A stretch of 64,000 nt of DNA from Uliginosibacterium sp036017065 (GCF_036017065.1 NZ_JAYXHR010000001.1:1240001-1304000); one strand, 5' to 3'; shown: positions 37,322-46,149, counted from the stretch's first letter. Notes: a model not told the origin generated them from the sequence alone. Numbers and translations: made by a program.

Positions 37322-38228
37322 TGTCTCGCAAGACCAAAAAGGGGCGTCCTATCTAGATTTAGCGGAGCATTACCTGAAACGTGAAAATCGAGCAATGTCA
37401 GCGCGCGAAATAGTAGCCTTAGCACTACAAGAGGGCTTGCTTAATTCGGATGGGAAAACGCCTTGGCAAACCATGAAGTCAAAGCTCTCCACAGACATCC
37501 TTAGGAACGGGGATACATCGCGCTTCAAGAGAGTTTTTCAAGGCCAGTTTGCGATTAGATCGGCCCAAGAAGAAGAATATCTTGCTCAGCGATTTGTGAA
37601 GAGCAAAATGGACGAAGAAATTGCCGTAATCAAGAGGGATGATTTAAGAAGGCTTATCCCATCTACGGGTCTTTTCTTACAGTCGATAGACCGCGGCCTT
37701 CTGACAAGCCTAGCATTTCCGATGCAGCGGCGAATTGCGGAAGAAGACTTTGACGTGATCCAACTCGTCTCTGTATTTGTGGTGGAATGCCAAGGAAGGT
37801 ACCTCACTCACATGCGCACCGGGCGCCTTCCCGAGACCCGTCTACGCGGGGAGTACTCGCTGATGCTTGGGGGCCATCTAGCCGTTTCCGATTTTAGCCA
37901 GCTTACGTTAGATCTATTTAGCGGAGACGATGATTTAGCCGATTGTTCGTACATTCTTCGAGAGCTTAGTGAAGAGCTCGTGCTCACTACGGAGCCTGCC
38001 ATTCTCTCTAAAGGATATTTGTACGACGACAGTCGAGAGGTAAGCACTCAGCACTTGGGGCTGCTTTATCTAGTCAAAATCGACGAACCTAAATTTCGGA
38101 TCGGCGAACGTGGATTCCTTGTTCATGCAAAGTTTGAATCGAAGGTTGAAATACAGAACCGTCGTTCGGATTTCGAAAATTGGTCATGGATATTGCTGGA
38201 TCACTTCCTAGACACGCCTGAGGCATAA
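37314..38228 (+). CDS. HARE-HTH domain protein with Nudix-like C-terminal domain
   Basis: 304 residues. Residues about 12-80 (YLDLAEHYLKREN, MSAREIVALALQEG, KTPWQTMKSKLSTDI, FKRVFQGQFAIR) match the HARE-HTH winged helix, a DNA-linked domain found in restriction systems and chromatin proteins. The C-terminal half looks like a Nudix fold: GEYSLMLGGHLAVSD and, after an insertion, YILRELSEELVL, which carries the RExxEE of the Nudix box. Nudix enzymes hydrolyse nucleoside diphosphates linked to X, such as ADP-ribose or NADH. Overlap with the methylase gene implies joint translation. The substrate is unknown. Confidence 0.65.
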   Translation: MDDVSQDQKGASYLDLAEHYLKRENRAMSAREIVALALQEGLLNSDGKTPWQTMKSKLSTDILRNGDTSRFKRVFQGQFAIRSAQEEEYLAQRFVKSKMDEEIAVIKRDDLRRLIPSTGLFLQSIDRGLLTSLAFPMQRRIAEEDFDVIQLVSVFVVECQGRYLTHMRTGRLPETRLRGEYSLMLGGHLAVSDFSQLTLDLFSGDDDLADCSYILRELSEELVLTTEPAILSKGYLYDDSREVSTQHLGLLYLVKIDEPKFRIGERGFLVHAKFESKVEIQNRRSDFENWSWILLDHFLDTPEA

Positions 38229-39020
38229 ATGGATAACTTCCTCGTAAAGTTGGCGATTAGGGTGGTTCTGTGGCTAGCGGTTCGGCACAGAGCGCTGGGA
38301 ATTCGGGACTGGGTGGCCGGTCTGGGGTCAATATCGATCCTGGCATCGCCTTGGATATACGACTCCTTAAGCACCCTACTTGATCCGTCAATGCCGAAGA
38401 GCCTAGCGACAATAAAGTTCGCAATTGGAACATTGATTTGGTGGTGTGCGGCTAGCTATATCTTACGCTTGCGTCGCAATGGAATTACTGACGCCGACAC
38501 GACGGTGCGAGGAGGAATTGACTACAAAATCGCCCTGAGAGATGCCGGCAAAGGCTTTTGCTTTATTGGAGTTGGCGCAGCCAAGCTCACTTCAGAGCAA
38601 CCCGAATTTCTTTCTGCCGTGCAACGGGCACGACAACAAGGTTCGTTATTGAAGTTTATTTTGGTGGACCCTGACAACTCTCCCGCCATGGAGAATCTTC
38701 AAAAGTTTGACGGAGCAACGCACTACAAGGCGCTCGTCGAGAATTCTCGGAATTTCATTGAATCTGCCGGGGGTGATGCAGCTGAGGTGCGAAATTACAC
38801 AGTCGCAGCCGACGGAGACTTTGAGCCATACCGCCTATTCCTTACTGACGATGCATGCTTGGTAAGCCCCTTTATCCCAAGCACTGGCGTCGATGACCAA
38901 GGCAGAGGATTGCCACAACTTAGAATCTCTTCTCACGGTTTTCCGAAGGGGGATTCACCCACTCTTTACCGAGCCTTTAAACGCTACTTCGACAAAAAAT
39001 GGGAGGCTCTTGGTGAGTGA
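38229..39020 (+). CDS. Membrane protein with two N-terminal helices and a PLD-like/DUF5919-like cytoplasmic domain
   Basis: 263 residues, starting directly after the upstream stop. Two hydrophobic helices are seen (about 28-48 and 61-80, the latter GTLIWWCAASYI), then a soluble domain: CFIGVGAAKL, RQQGSLLKFILVDPDNSPA, YRLFLTDDACLVSPFIP, YRAFKRYFDKKWE. This order (strand, LLxDPDNxxA, DDxxLVSPF, YxxFxxxW) resembles non-catalytic PLD-like domains grouped under DUF5919; no HKD histidine is present. By position it could be the membrane effector or sensor of the island. The assignment is tentative. Confidence 0.5.
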   Translation: MDNFLVKLAIRVVLWLAVRHRALGIRDWVAGLGSISILASPWIYDSLSTLLDPSMPKSLATIKFAIGTLIWWCAASYILRLRRNGITDADTTVRGGIDYKIALRDAGKGFCFIGVGAAKLTSEQPEFLSAVQRARQQGSLLKFILVDPDNSPAMENLQKFDGATHYKALVENSRNFIESAGGDAAEVRNYTVAADGDFEPYRLFLTDDACLVSPFIPSTGVDDQGRGLPQLRISSHGFPKGDSPTLYRAFKRYFDKKWEALGE

Positions 39021-39591
39021 GGCAGAAAACCATTCCCGAGTGGAGATTGGATGCGTACACGGAAGATTCCAACCTCTTCATCTCGACCATTTGGAGTACA
39101 TACTCGCCGCCTTTGACAAAGCCAATCGTTTGATTATAGGCATAACTCAACCGGACGTTGGCAACCTTAAAGAGTGCGTACAAGATCCGCATCGCAGCAT
39201 ACGTGCAGAGAACCCTCTTACTTATGAGGAGCGCTGCGAAGCTATCGCCGAGGCGATCGTGGGTTCAGGAGTAAATCGCAATCGATTTGAATTCACAGCA
39301 TTTCCAATTGACCAGCCTAATTTGCTTTCCAGCCTGGTCCCGCTGTCAGTGGTTTGCTTTACCACAATCCGCGACTCGTGGAACAGGGAAAAAATTAATA
39401 GGCTTCTAGATACCGGCTATAAGGTTGAAGTTCTATGGGATAGGAGCGGTCAGACCGGCATCGCGGGAACAAATATTCGGGAAATGATTCGGTCTGGAAA
39501 TGAGCAATGGCAACAGCTTGTGCCGGCAACCGTCAGCGCCTATCTCACTAGAAATAGGATTCTTGATCGCATTCGGAATCAAACGTCTTAA
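39013..39591 (+). CDS. NadM-like nucleotidyltransferase
   Basis: 192 residues from GTG 39013, preferred because GGGAGG lies 6 bp upstream. The start VHGRFQPLHLDHLEYI is the GRFQPxHxGH signature of archaeal-type NMN adenylyltransferases with the glycine replaced by Asp, NPLTYEERCEAI follows, and GIAGTNIREMIRSGNEQWQQLVP-like sequence supplies the SGTxIR motif with an Ala-Gly variant. The family transfers AMP or CMP to a phosphate, classically NMN to NAD. It overlaps the upstream gene by 8 bp and is the last gene of the island operon. With the Nudix-like gene it points to NAD or another dinucleotide. Confidence 0.75.
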   Translation: MSEAENHSRVEIGCVHGRFQPLHLDHLEYILAAFDKANRLIIGITQPDVGNLKECVQDPHRSIRAENPLTYEERCEAIAEAIVGSGVNRNRFEFTAFPIDQPNLLSSLVPLSVVCFTTIRDSWNREKINRLLDTGYKVEVLWDRSGQTGIAGTNIREMIRSGNEQWQQLVPATVSAYLTRNRILDRIRNQTS

Positions 39592-39786
39592 TAAACCTTG
39601 ACCGGTTTCACCACCAATTCGGTTTGACGCGAAGTATGCGCCGAGCTCGGCCGTTCGGGCAGAACGCGGATTCGCACCTGTCGTTTAGGTATTCCGCTTG
39701 CAGCCCGTTGCCGTGACTTGCAATCATGCATACAGCTTTAGCGGGTAGCATGCACCCTCCCTGCCACGGCCAAGCACACACCAGCG

Positions 39787-41196
39787 ATGCACGAAATCAT
39801 CTGCCCCCACTGCGACAAGGCCTTCAAGATTGACGAGGCCGGGTACGCGGAAATCCTGAAGCAGGTGCGCGACGGGGATTTCGAGAAGCAGTTGCATGAG
39901 CGGCTGGAGCTTGCCGAGCAGGACAAGCGCAACGCGGTTGAACTGGCGCAGGCCAGGGCCAGCAGCGAGTTGCAGAAGGCGGCGGCGGCCAAGGATGCGG
40001 AGATCCAGGCGTTGAAGGCCAGGCTGGATGCGGAGGACGTGGCGCGCAGGCTGGCGGTGACGGAGGCGCTGGGCGCGGTGGAGAAGGAGCGCGACGCGCT
40101 CGCCAGCGAGTTGGCGCAGGCCCGGCGGGACAGGCAGGCCGCGACCGAGCAGGCCGAGGCGAAGCTGATCCACGAATTGCAGAAGACCGCGGCCAGCAAG
40201 GATGCGGAGATCCAGGCGCTGAAGGCGAGGCTGGACGCGGGTGAGGTGTCGCGGCAGCTGGCCATCACCCAGGCGGTCACGGTGGTGGAGAAGGAGCGCG
40301 ACGACCTGCGCAACAACCTGAGCCAGGTTGCGCTGGAGAAGCAGCTGTCGGAGCGCTCGCTGAAGGACAAGTACGAGACCCAGATCCGCGATCGCGACGA
40401 CGCCATCGAGCGCCTGCGCGACATGAAGGCAAAGCTGTCGACCAAGATGGTCGGCGAGACGCTGGAACAGCATTGCGAGGTCGAGTTCAACCGGATTCGC
40501 GCGACGGCCTTTCCGCGCGCCTACTTCGAGAAGGACAACGACGCGCGCAGCGGCAGCAAGGGCGACTTCATCTTCCGCGACGCGGACGAGTCGGGGACGG
40601 AGATCGTCTCGATCATGTTCGAGATGAAGAACGAGAACGACCGCACCGCGACGAAGAACCGCAACGAAGATTTCCTGAGGGAACTCGACAAGGACCGGAC
40701 CGAGAAGGGTTGCGAGTACGCGGTGCTGGTGTCGCTGCTGGAGCCGGAGAGCGAGCTGTACAACACCGGCATCGTGGATGTTTTCCACCGCTACCCGAAG
40801 ATGTACGTGGTGCGCCCGCAGTTCTTCCTGCCGATCATCACGCTGCTGCGCAACGCGGCGATGAACTCGCTGCAGTACAAGTCGGAGCTGGCGCTGGTGA
40901 AGGCGCAGAACGTGGACATCACGAATTTCGAGACTCAGCTCGACGACTTCAAGTCGGCATTCGGCCGCAACTGGCGGCTGGCCTCCGATGGATTCGAAGA
41001 GGCGGTGAAGCGCATCGACGAGGCGATCAAGGACCTGGAGAAGACGAAGGAAGCGCTTCACAAGTCGGCGAACAACCTGCGCCTGGCCAACGACAAGGCG
41101 GAAGACCTGACGGTCAAGCGACTGACGCGCGGCAACCCGACGATGGCCGCCAAGTTCGCCGAGTTGAAGAACGACGGGCCGGTAGGCGAGGAGTAG
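39787..41196 (+). CDS. DUF2130-type coiled-coil protein with internal duplication
   Basis: 469 residues. It starts with a small CxxC (IICPHCDKAF), then a long coiled coil (about 30-230), then a folded domain: TLEQHCEVEFNRIRATAF, GSKGDFIFRD, IMFEMKNE and RNEDFLRELDKDR, which is the DUF2130 pattern and has D...ExK spacing like a PD-(D/E)XK nuclease fold. The coiled coil contains two consecutive copies of a roughly 62-residue unit (SELQKAAAAKDAEIQALKAR and HELQKTAASKDAEIQALKAR). G+C returns to the genome norm here. Role unknown; a DNA-associated function is possible. Confidence 0.75.
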   Translation: MHEIICPHCDKAFKIDEAGYAEILKQVRDGDFEKQLHERLELAEQDKRNAVELAQARASSELQKAAAAKDAEIQALKARLDAEDVARRLAVTEALGAVEKERDALASELAQARRDRQAATEQAEAKLIHELQKTAASKDAEIQALKARLDAGEVSRQLAITQAVTVVEKERDDLRNNLSQVALEKQLSERSLKDKYETQIRDRDDAIERLRDMKAKLSTKMVGETLEQHCEVEFNRIRATAFPRAYFEKDNDARSGSKGDFIFRDADESGTEIVSIMFEMKNENDRTATKNRNEDFLRELDKDRTEKGCEYAVLVSLLEPESELYNTGIVDVFHRYPKMYVVRPQFFLPIITLLRNAAMNSLQYKSELALVKAQNVDITNFETQLDDFKSAFGRNWRLASDGFEEAVKRIDEAIKDLEKTKEALHKSANNLRLANDKAEDLTVKRLTRGNPTMAAKFAELKNDGPVGEE

Positions 41197-41419
41197 GTTG
41201 CCCCGCGACTCGCCGCAGGCGCATCGATGAAGGGCTCATGAAGGACTGACGAAGGACTGGTTGGCGGCAGTGACGCCAGCCTGTGCGACGGCGCTGCGCC
41301 GCCGATGCGTGGGTTGCTGCCGACAGCGCGACAGCTCCGCCACCTACACGGGCCCTTGCAGGCTGCGAGGTATAAGGAAGTCACTGGCCGGAAGCCACCG
41401 GCCCTCTTCCTCTACGCCC

Positions 41420-42733
41420 ATGCCGCAGCCACAGCCGATCCGCAACGACGCCAGCGTGCCACCGCCGCCACGTGGCCGCATGCCGCCTCGCCGGAACAGG
41501 AAGGCACGCGCCCGCGCCGATACGCCGAAAGCTGCGTCGGCGCCAGCAGCACCCGCGGCACTCCGCTACGTCAGCGACGACATGCCGGGCATCCGCCGCG
41601 AGCGACGAGGCAAGGGCTTCTGCTATCGCCTGCCGGATGAGAAGGTGCTGCGCGACAAGGCGGTCATCGCACGCATCCGCAAGCTGGCGATTCCGCCGGC
41701 CTATACCGATGTGTGGATCTGCCTCCGCGCCGACGGCCACCTGCAGGCGACCGGGCGTGATGCGCGTGGCCGCAAGCAGTACCGCTACCACGCGGACTGG
41801 ACGGCGCAGCGCTCGGCCGACAAGTTCGCCCACCTCGCGGAGTTCGGCGACGTGCTGCCGCGCATCCGCCAGCGCGTATCCAGCGACCTGGCGAAGTCGG
41901 CGGCGGTGCTGAGCCGCGAACTGATCCTCGCCACCCTCGTGCGCCTGCTCGACACCACCTTCGTACGCGTGGGCAACGAGGAATATGCCCGCCAGAACGA
42001 TTCCTATGGCCTCACCACTCTGCGCAACCGGCATGTCGTGGGCGCACATGCCGGCGTGTTGCGGCTGCGCTTCCGCGGCAAGCATGGCGTGCAGCACGAG
42101 GTGAGCCTGAACGATGCACGGGTGACCCGCGTGGTGCGCCGTTGCAAGCAGCTGCCGGGACAGGCGCTCTTCCAGTACGAGGAAGAAGACGGCAGCGTGC
42201 GCGGCATCGGCTCGGACGACGTCAACGACTACATATCCGAGGCGGCGGGCGGGCGCTTCACGGCCAAGGAGTTCCGCTCGTGGCACGGCACGGTGGCTGC
42301 GCTGGAGCTGATCTGCGCGGCGCCCGATGAACTCCCGCGCAGTGCGGAGATCGTGCGGGAAGTGGCGCGGCGCCTGGGCAATACCGAGGCGGTGTGCCGC
42401 AAGGCCTACATCCACCCGCAGGTGCTGGCGCTCTGCCAGGACGCGTGTGGCGAACGGCCGCAGGCGGTCAGGTCCGGTACTGGAAAAGGCCGCAAGGCGG
42501 ACGATCCGGACGGCCTGTGCGAGGAAGAGCAGCGCTTGCTCGCGCTGTTGCGCCTGAGCGTGGCCTCAGGCGGCTCAGGTTTCAGCTCACGGGCTGGCAC
42601 AGCATGGCCCACGTCGCGGTTTACGCATCGGCCCGAACATCGGCCCTCGGCAGCAGAAAAACCACGGCCACTGCCACGGCTTCCAGCACGCCACGCGCGC
42701 AGCAAGCCTCGCCCGCACAAGGCTTTTCTTTGA
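41420..42733 (+). CDS. Eukaryotic/poxvirus-type DNA topoisomerase IB
   Basis: 437 residues. The N-terminal about 45 residues are low-complexity and basic. RYVSDDMPGIRR begins the conserved region, IPPAYTDVWIC and GRKQYRYH follow, and the catalytic set is visible as FVRVGNEEYA, the FRSWHGT histidine (about 289) and the nucleophile Tyr330 in CRKAYIHP. It relaxes supercoils by a 3-prime phosphotyrosine. Bacterial members normally end near the EEEQRLLALLR helix (about 378). The remaining 55-60 Arg/Pro-rich residues look like out-of-frame translation, so a 3-prime frameshift or lost stop is possible. Confidence 0.85.
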   Translation: MPQPQPIRNDASVPPPPRGRMPPRRNRKARARADTPKAASAPAAPAALRYVSDDMPGIRRERRGKGFCYRLPDEKVLRDKAVIARIRKLAIPPAYTDVWICLRADGHLQATGRDARGRKQYRYHADWTAQRSADKFAHLAEFGDVLPRIRQRVSSDLAKSAAVLSRELILATLVRLLDTTFVRVGNEEYARQNDSYGLTTLRNRHVVGAHAGVLRLRFRGKHGVQHEVSLNDARVTRVVRRCKQLPGQALFQYEEEDGSVRGIGSDDVNDYISEAAGGRFTAKEFRSWHGTVAALELICAAPDELPRSAEIVREVARRLGNTEAVCRKAYIHPQVLALCQDACGERPQAVRSGTGKGRKADDPDGLCEEEQRLLALLRLSVASGGSGFSSRAGTAWPTSRFTHRPEHRPSAAEKPRPLPRLPARHARSKPRPHKAFL

Positions 42734-42835
42734 CCTGCCCTCAATCCTGGACTCACGGATTCCCCTTGGCCCGGCGTTCGCGGTAAATTCCGCCCTCCCG
42801 GTGTCACAACGCCAGCTTTCGCAAAGGATGAGATC

Positions 42836-43642
42836 TTGACCGCCAACCAGACCACCACCCCGCCAAACGACATTGCAGAGAAGTTCACCGCCGCACGTGC
42901 CGCCGGCCGCGCAATCGACCAGTTCCCGGGCGCGGTGCCTGCGAATCTGGATGCGGCCTACGCCGTGCAGCTGGCAGCCATCGCGCGCTGGCCCGATCCC
43001 ATCAAGGGCTGGAAGGTCGCCCGCGTGAACCCGGCCTTCGCCGCGCAGTTTCCCGCAGAGCGCCTGATCGGCCCGGCCTTCGCCCCCAACGTGCATCACG
43101 TCGAACAGGGCGGCACGCCGGAGTGCCCGGTGTTCGAAGGCGGCTTCGCAGCCGTCGAGGCGGAAGTCGTGATCGTCGTCGCCGCGGATTCGCCGGCCGG
43201 CAAGCGCGACTGGACGGCGGACACCGTCGCCCCGCTGGTGAAGTCCATGCACATCGGCGTCGAGGTGGCGAGCAGCCCGCTCGCCACGCTGAACGACCTG
43301 GGCCCCGGCGCCGTCATTTCCGACTTCGGCAACAACTGGGGCGTCGTCGTGGGCAAGGAGATCGCCAACTGGCGCGAGCTGGAAACGATCGACGTGGAAA
43401 CCTTCATCGACGGCAAGTCGGTCGGCACCGGCAAGGTCAGCATCAAGCCCGGCCCGCTGGGTGCACTGGCCTTCACGCTGAACAAGCGCGCCGAGCAAGG
43501 CGAGATCCTGCGCGCGGGTGACGTCATCTCGACCGGCATGATCACCGGCGTGCATGACATCGTCGCCGGCCAGCAGTCGCGCCACGTCTTCGCCGGCGTC
43601 GGCGAAGTGCAGGTGCAGATCACGCGCGCCACCGGCGCCTGA
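42836..43642 (+). CDS. 2-keto-4-pentenoate hydratase/FAH-family protein
   Basis: 268 residues from TTG 42836, supported by AAAGGATGAG just upstream and by the absence of a closer ATG. Family segments: IKGWKVARVN, VEAEVVIVVAADSP (metal-binding E.E), MHIGVEVASSP, and GDVISTGMITG, matching hydratases and decarboxylases of meta-cleavage pathways (MhpD-like) within the fumarylacetoacetate hydrolase superfamily. It stands alone between topoisomerase IB and a LysR gene. The substrate is not identifiable. Confidence 0.82.
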   Translation: MTANQTTTPPNDIAEKFTAARAAGRAIDQFPGAVPANLDAAYAVQLAAIARWPDPIKGWKVARVNPAFAAQFPAERLIGPAFAPNVHHVEQGGTPECPVFEGGFAAVEAEVVIVVAADSPAGKRDWTADTVAPLVKSMHIGVEVASSPLATLNDLGPGAVISDFGNNWGVVVGKEIANWRELETIDVETFIDGKSVGTGKVSIKPGPLGALAFTLNKRAEQGEILRAGDVISTGMITGVHDIVAGQQSRHVFAGVGEVQVQITRATGA

Positions 43643-43880
43643 TGAGCGTTCAGTAGACGTAGCGTCCATGTAATGCGCGAGGCCCGACTGCGGCGCCCCT
43701 CAAGGGACAAGCCGCCGTCGGGTCAAGCCGGCCGGGGCCACGCGCCCCGCTCCCCATCTGTGCCGGCACCTCCTCCGCCGCCGGCAAAGCCGCCAGTGCA
43801 GCCGCGCCATCCTGCAGCGCACCCGGCAAACAGCCCCACCCTTCACGCTTGCCTGATCCCCGACGGCAGCGACATCTCCC

Positions 43881-44852
43881 TCAGCCTTCCTTGCCCCCCG
43901 CACCGAGTTCCCGTCGCTGGGCATCGAGCAGTTCCGCCTTTTCCAACACGAAGTCGGCATTGCCGGGCAGGCGTTCGATGACGAGATCGATGAACCTGCG
44001 CACGCGCGCCGGCTGGGCGCTGCGGCTGCCGTAGTAGATGAACAGGCTGTACATCTCCGTCATGTGCTCGACCAGCACGGGCACCAGGCGGCCGGCGCGG
44101 ATGTGCGGCGCGGCGGTGGGCGCGGCCAGCTGGCCGATCACCTCGCCGGCCAGCACGGCGCGTAACTCCAGCGTCTCGTCATTGGTGGAGAAAGCCGGCG
44201 ACACCGGGTGATCCTGCACGCTGTCGCCCGCATTCACATGCCAGGGAATGAGGCGGCCACTGCCACCGTGGCGGAACACGCTGCAGCGGTGCGCGCCCAG
44301 CTCGTGCAACGCCTGTGGCACGCCGTACTTGCGCAGGTAGCTCGGCGAGGCGCAGATGATCAGTTGCAGCGGGAACAGGCGGCGCGCGATCAGCCCTTCC
44401 TGCGGCGAGGCACCGATGCGGAAGCCGACATCGACGCGGTCTTCCACCCAGTTGCCGATGCGGTCGTCCAGCTGGATGTCGGGCTGCACTTCCGGATACA
44501 GCCGGCAGTACTCCTCCAGCACCGGGCTGATGACCGGCTGCAGCACCGAGCGCGGCCCGACGATGCGCAGCGGGCCGGCAATGTCCTCGCGCGTCTGGCG
44601 CGCGCCCAGCAAGGCCTGCTGCAGCCCCAGCAGGGAGGGCTGGGCGGCCTCCAGGAAGCGCTGGCCTTCCTCGGTCAGCGACATGCTGCGCGTGGTGCGA
44701 TGGAACAGGCGCACGCCCAGGTAGGTTTCCAGCTGGGCCAGGGCCTTGCTCGCCGCCTGGGGCGAGATCTGCTGCGCCTCGGCGGCACGGCTGAGGCTGC
44801 CCAGCTCGACGGTGCGGACGAAGGTGGTGATGGAACGGAGTTCGTTGAGCAT
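43881..44852 (-). CDS. LysR-family transcriptional regulator
   Basis: 323 residues. The N-terminal winged HTH is typical (MLNELRSITTFVRTVELGSLSRAAEAQQISPQAASKALAQLE in outline, residues 1-42), followed by a periplasmic-binding-type effector domain with the hinge GPLRIVGPRS. It is divergent from the alcohol dehydrogenase gene at 44997, and a perfect 8-bp palindrome (44869-44893) lies in the shared promoter, so it most likely regulates that gene and itself. The effector may be an aldehyde or related redox signal, as for YqhC-like regulation, but that is only analogy. Confidence 0.88.
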   Translation of the reverse strand: MLNELRSITTFVRTVELGSLSRAAEAQQISPQAASKALAQLETYLGVRLFHRTTRSMSLTEEGQRFLEAAQPSLLGLQQALLGARQTREDIAGPLRIVGPRSVLQPVISPVLEEYCRLYPEVQPDIQLDDRIGNWVEDRVDVGFRIGASPQEGLIARRLFPLQLIICASPSYLRKYGVPQALHELGAHRCSVFRHGGSGRLIPWHVNAGDSVQDHPVSPAFSTNDETLELRAVLAGEVIGQLAAPTAAPHIRAGRLVPVLVEHMTEMYSLFIYYGSRSAQPARVRRFIDLVIERLPGNADFVLEKAELLDAQRRELGAGGKEG

Positions 44853-44868
44853 GACCGGCTTCCGGGGC

Positions 44869-44893
44869 GATTTACATCATCCAGTTGTAAATC
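44869..44893. promoter_or_regulatory. LysR-type operator in the divergent promoter
   Basis: GATTTACA (44869-44876) and TGTAAATC (44886-44893) are a perfect inverted repeat with 9 bp between, containing the T-N11-A core (TTTACA...TGTAAA). It lies 17 bp before the LysR start and about 104 bp before the dehydrogenase start, the usual place for an autoregulatory and activating site. Confidence 0.7.
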
Positions 44894-44996
44894 ATTCAAC
44901 AGACTTCGCATAGATGGATGTTTATCCGGCCCCTACAGTTCAGTCCATCGATGCGCACCCGTCGCGCACCGGCCACCCATAAAAGGACGCTTCGCC

Positions 44997-46145
44997 ATGG
45001 ACAACTTCAGCTTCTACAACCCGACCACCATCGAATTCGGCAAGGACAAGGAACAGCTCATCGGCCAGATCCTGGCCAGCCACGGCATCAAGAAGGTGCT
45101 GCTCACCTATGGCAGCGAGCGCATCAAGCGCGACGGCCTGTTCGCAACGGTCAGCAAGAGCCTGGACAAGCACGGCATCAGCTTCGTGGAGAGTGGCGGC
45201 ATCGTCAGCAACCCGGTGCTGTCGAAAGTGCGCGAGGCGATTGCGACGGCGCGCGAGCACAAGGTCGACGCGGTGCTGAGCGTCGGCGGCGGTTCGGTGC
45301 TGGACAGCTCCAAGGCCATCGCGGCCGGCACGCTGTACGCGGGTGACGTGTGGGACCTGTTCCTGCGCACCGCGTCCATCGACGCCGCGCTGCCGGTGTT
45401 CGCCATCCTCACCCTGGCCGCCACCGGCAGCGAGATGAACAACGGCGCGGTTGTCACCAACGAGGCGACGAAGGAGAAGTTCGCCATCGGCTCGGTGCAC
45501 ACCTTCCCGAAGGTTTCCATCGTCAATCCGGCGCTGATGCAGACGGTGTCGCGCGACTACCTGGTGTATTCCGCCGCCGACATCATCGCCCACTCCATCG
45601 AGGGTTACTTCACGGCGAAGGTGCAGCCGAAGATCCAGTCGCGCCTGGTCGAATCCGTGATCAGCACGGTGATCGAAACCACCGAGGCGCTGCTGGCCGA
45701 CCCGCACGACTACGACGCCCGCGCCGAATTCGCCTGGGCCTCCACGCTGGCGCTCAACGGCATCACCTACGCCGGTACCTCGGGCTTCGGATACCCCAAC
45801 CACATGATCGAGCACTCGCTGTCCGCCCTGTTCAACGTGCCGCACGGTGCCGGCCTGTCGGTGGTCATCCCGGCCTGGATGAAGTGGTACCACGGCCGCA
45901 ACCCTGCGCAGTTCGAGCGCTTCGCGCAGCAGGTGTTCGGCCTGAAGACGGCGGAAGAAGGCATCGCCGCGCTGGAGAAGTGGTTCGACAAGGTCGGCAC
46001 GCCCACGCGACTGTCGCAACTGGGCATCACCGAAGCGCAACTGCCGGCGACCATCGACAACGTGCTCGGCAACGCGCAATGGTTCGGGCTGGCCGAGCTC
46101 TACACGCGTGACGCGGTGACCGACATCCTCAAGCGGGCGCTGTGA
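44997..46145 (+). CDS. Iron-containing alcohol dehydrogenase, YqhD-like
   Basis: 382 residues. YNPTTIEFGKDK at the start, the NAD(P)-binding SVGGGSVLDSSKAIAAGTLY, ATGSEMNNGAVVT and the metal-site histidines in HSIEGYF, NHMIEHSLSA and HGAGLSVV follow the group III alcohol dehydrogenase order. The overall resemblance is to E. coli YqhD, an NADPH-dependent reductase of short-chain aldehydes. The divergent LysR gene and palindrome suggest induction, perhaps by aldehydes. The end is followed by a family A repeat. Confidence 0.9.
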   Translation: MDNFSFYNPTTIEFGKDKEQLIGQILASHGIKKVLLTYGSERIKRDGLFATVSKSLDKHGISFVESGGIVSNPVLSKVREAIATAREHKVDAVLSVGGGSVLDSSKAIAAGTLYAGDVWDLFLRTASIDAALPVFAILTLAATGSEMNNGAVVTNEATKEKFAIGSVHTFPKVSIVNPALMQTVSRDYLVYSAADIIAHSIEGYFTAKVQPKIQSRLVESVISTVIETTEALLADPHDYDARAEFAWASTLALNGITYAGTSGFGYPNHMIEHSLSALFNVPHGAGLSVVIPAWMKWYHGRNPAQFERFAQQVFGLKTAEEGIAALEKWFDKVGTPTRLSQLGITEAQLPATIDNVLGNAQWFGLAELYTRDAVTDILKRAL

Positions 46146-46149
46146 TTTG

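Noticed and set aside
35165..39786. Search for direct repeats or a tRNA as attachment sites of the island
   Set aside because: No tRNA gene and no convincing direct repeats flanking the five-gene operon were found by eye; no integrase is present, so the island's boundaries rest on composition only.
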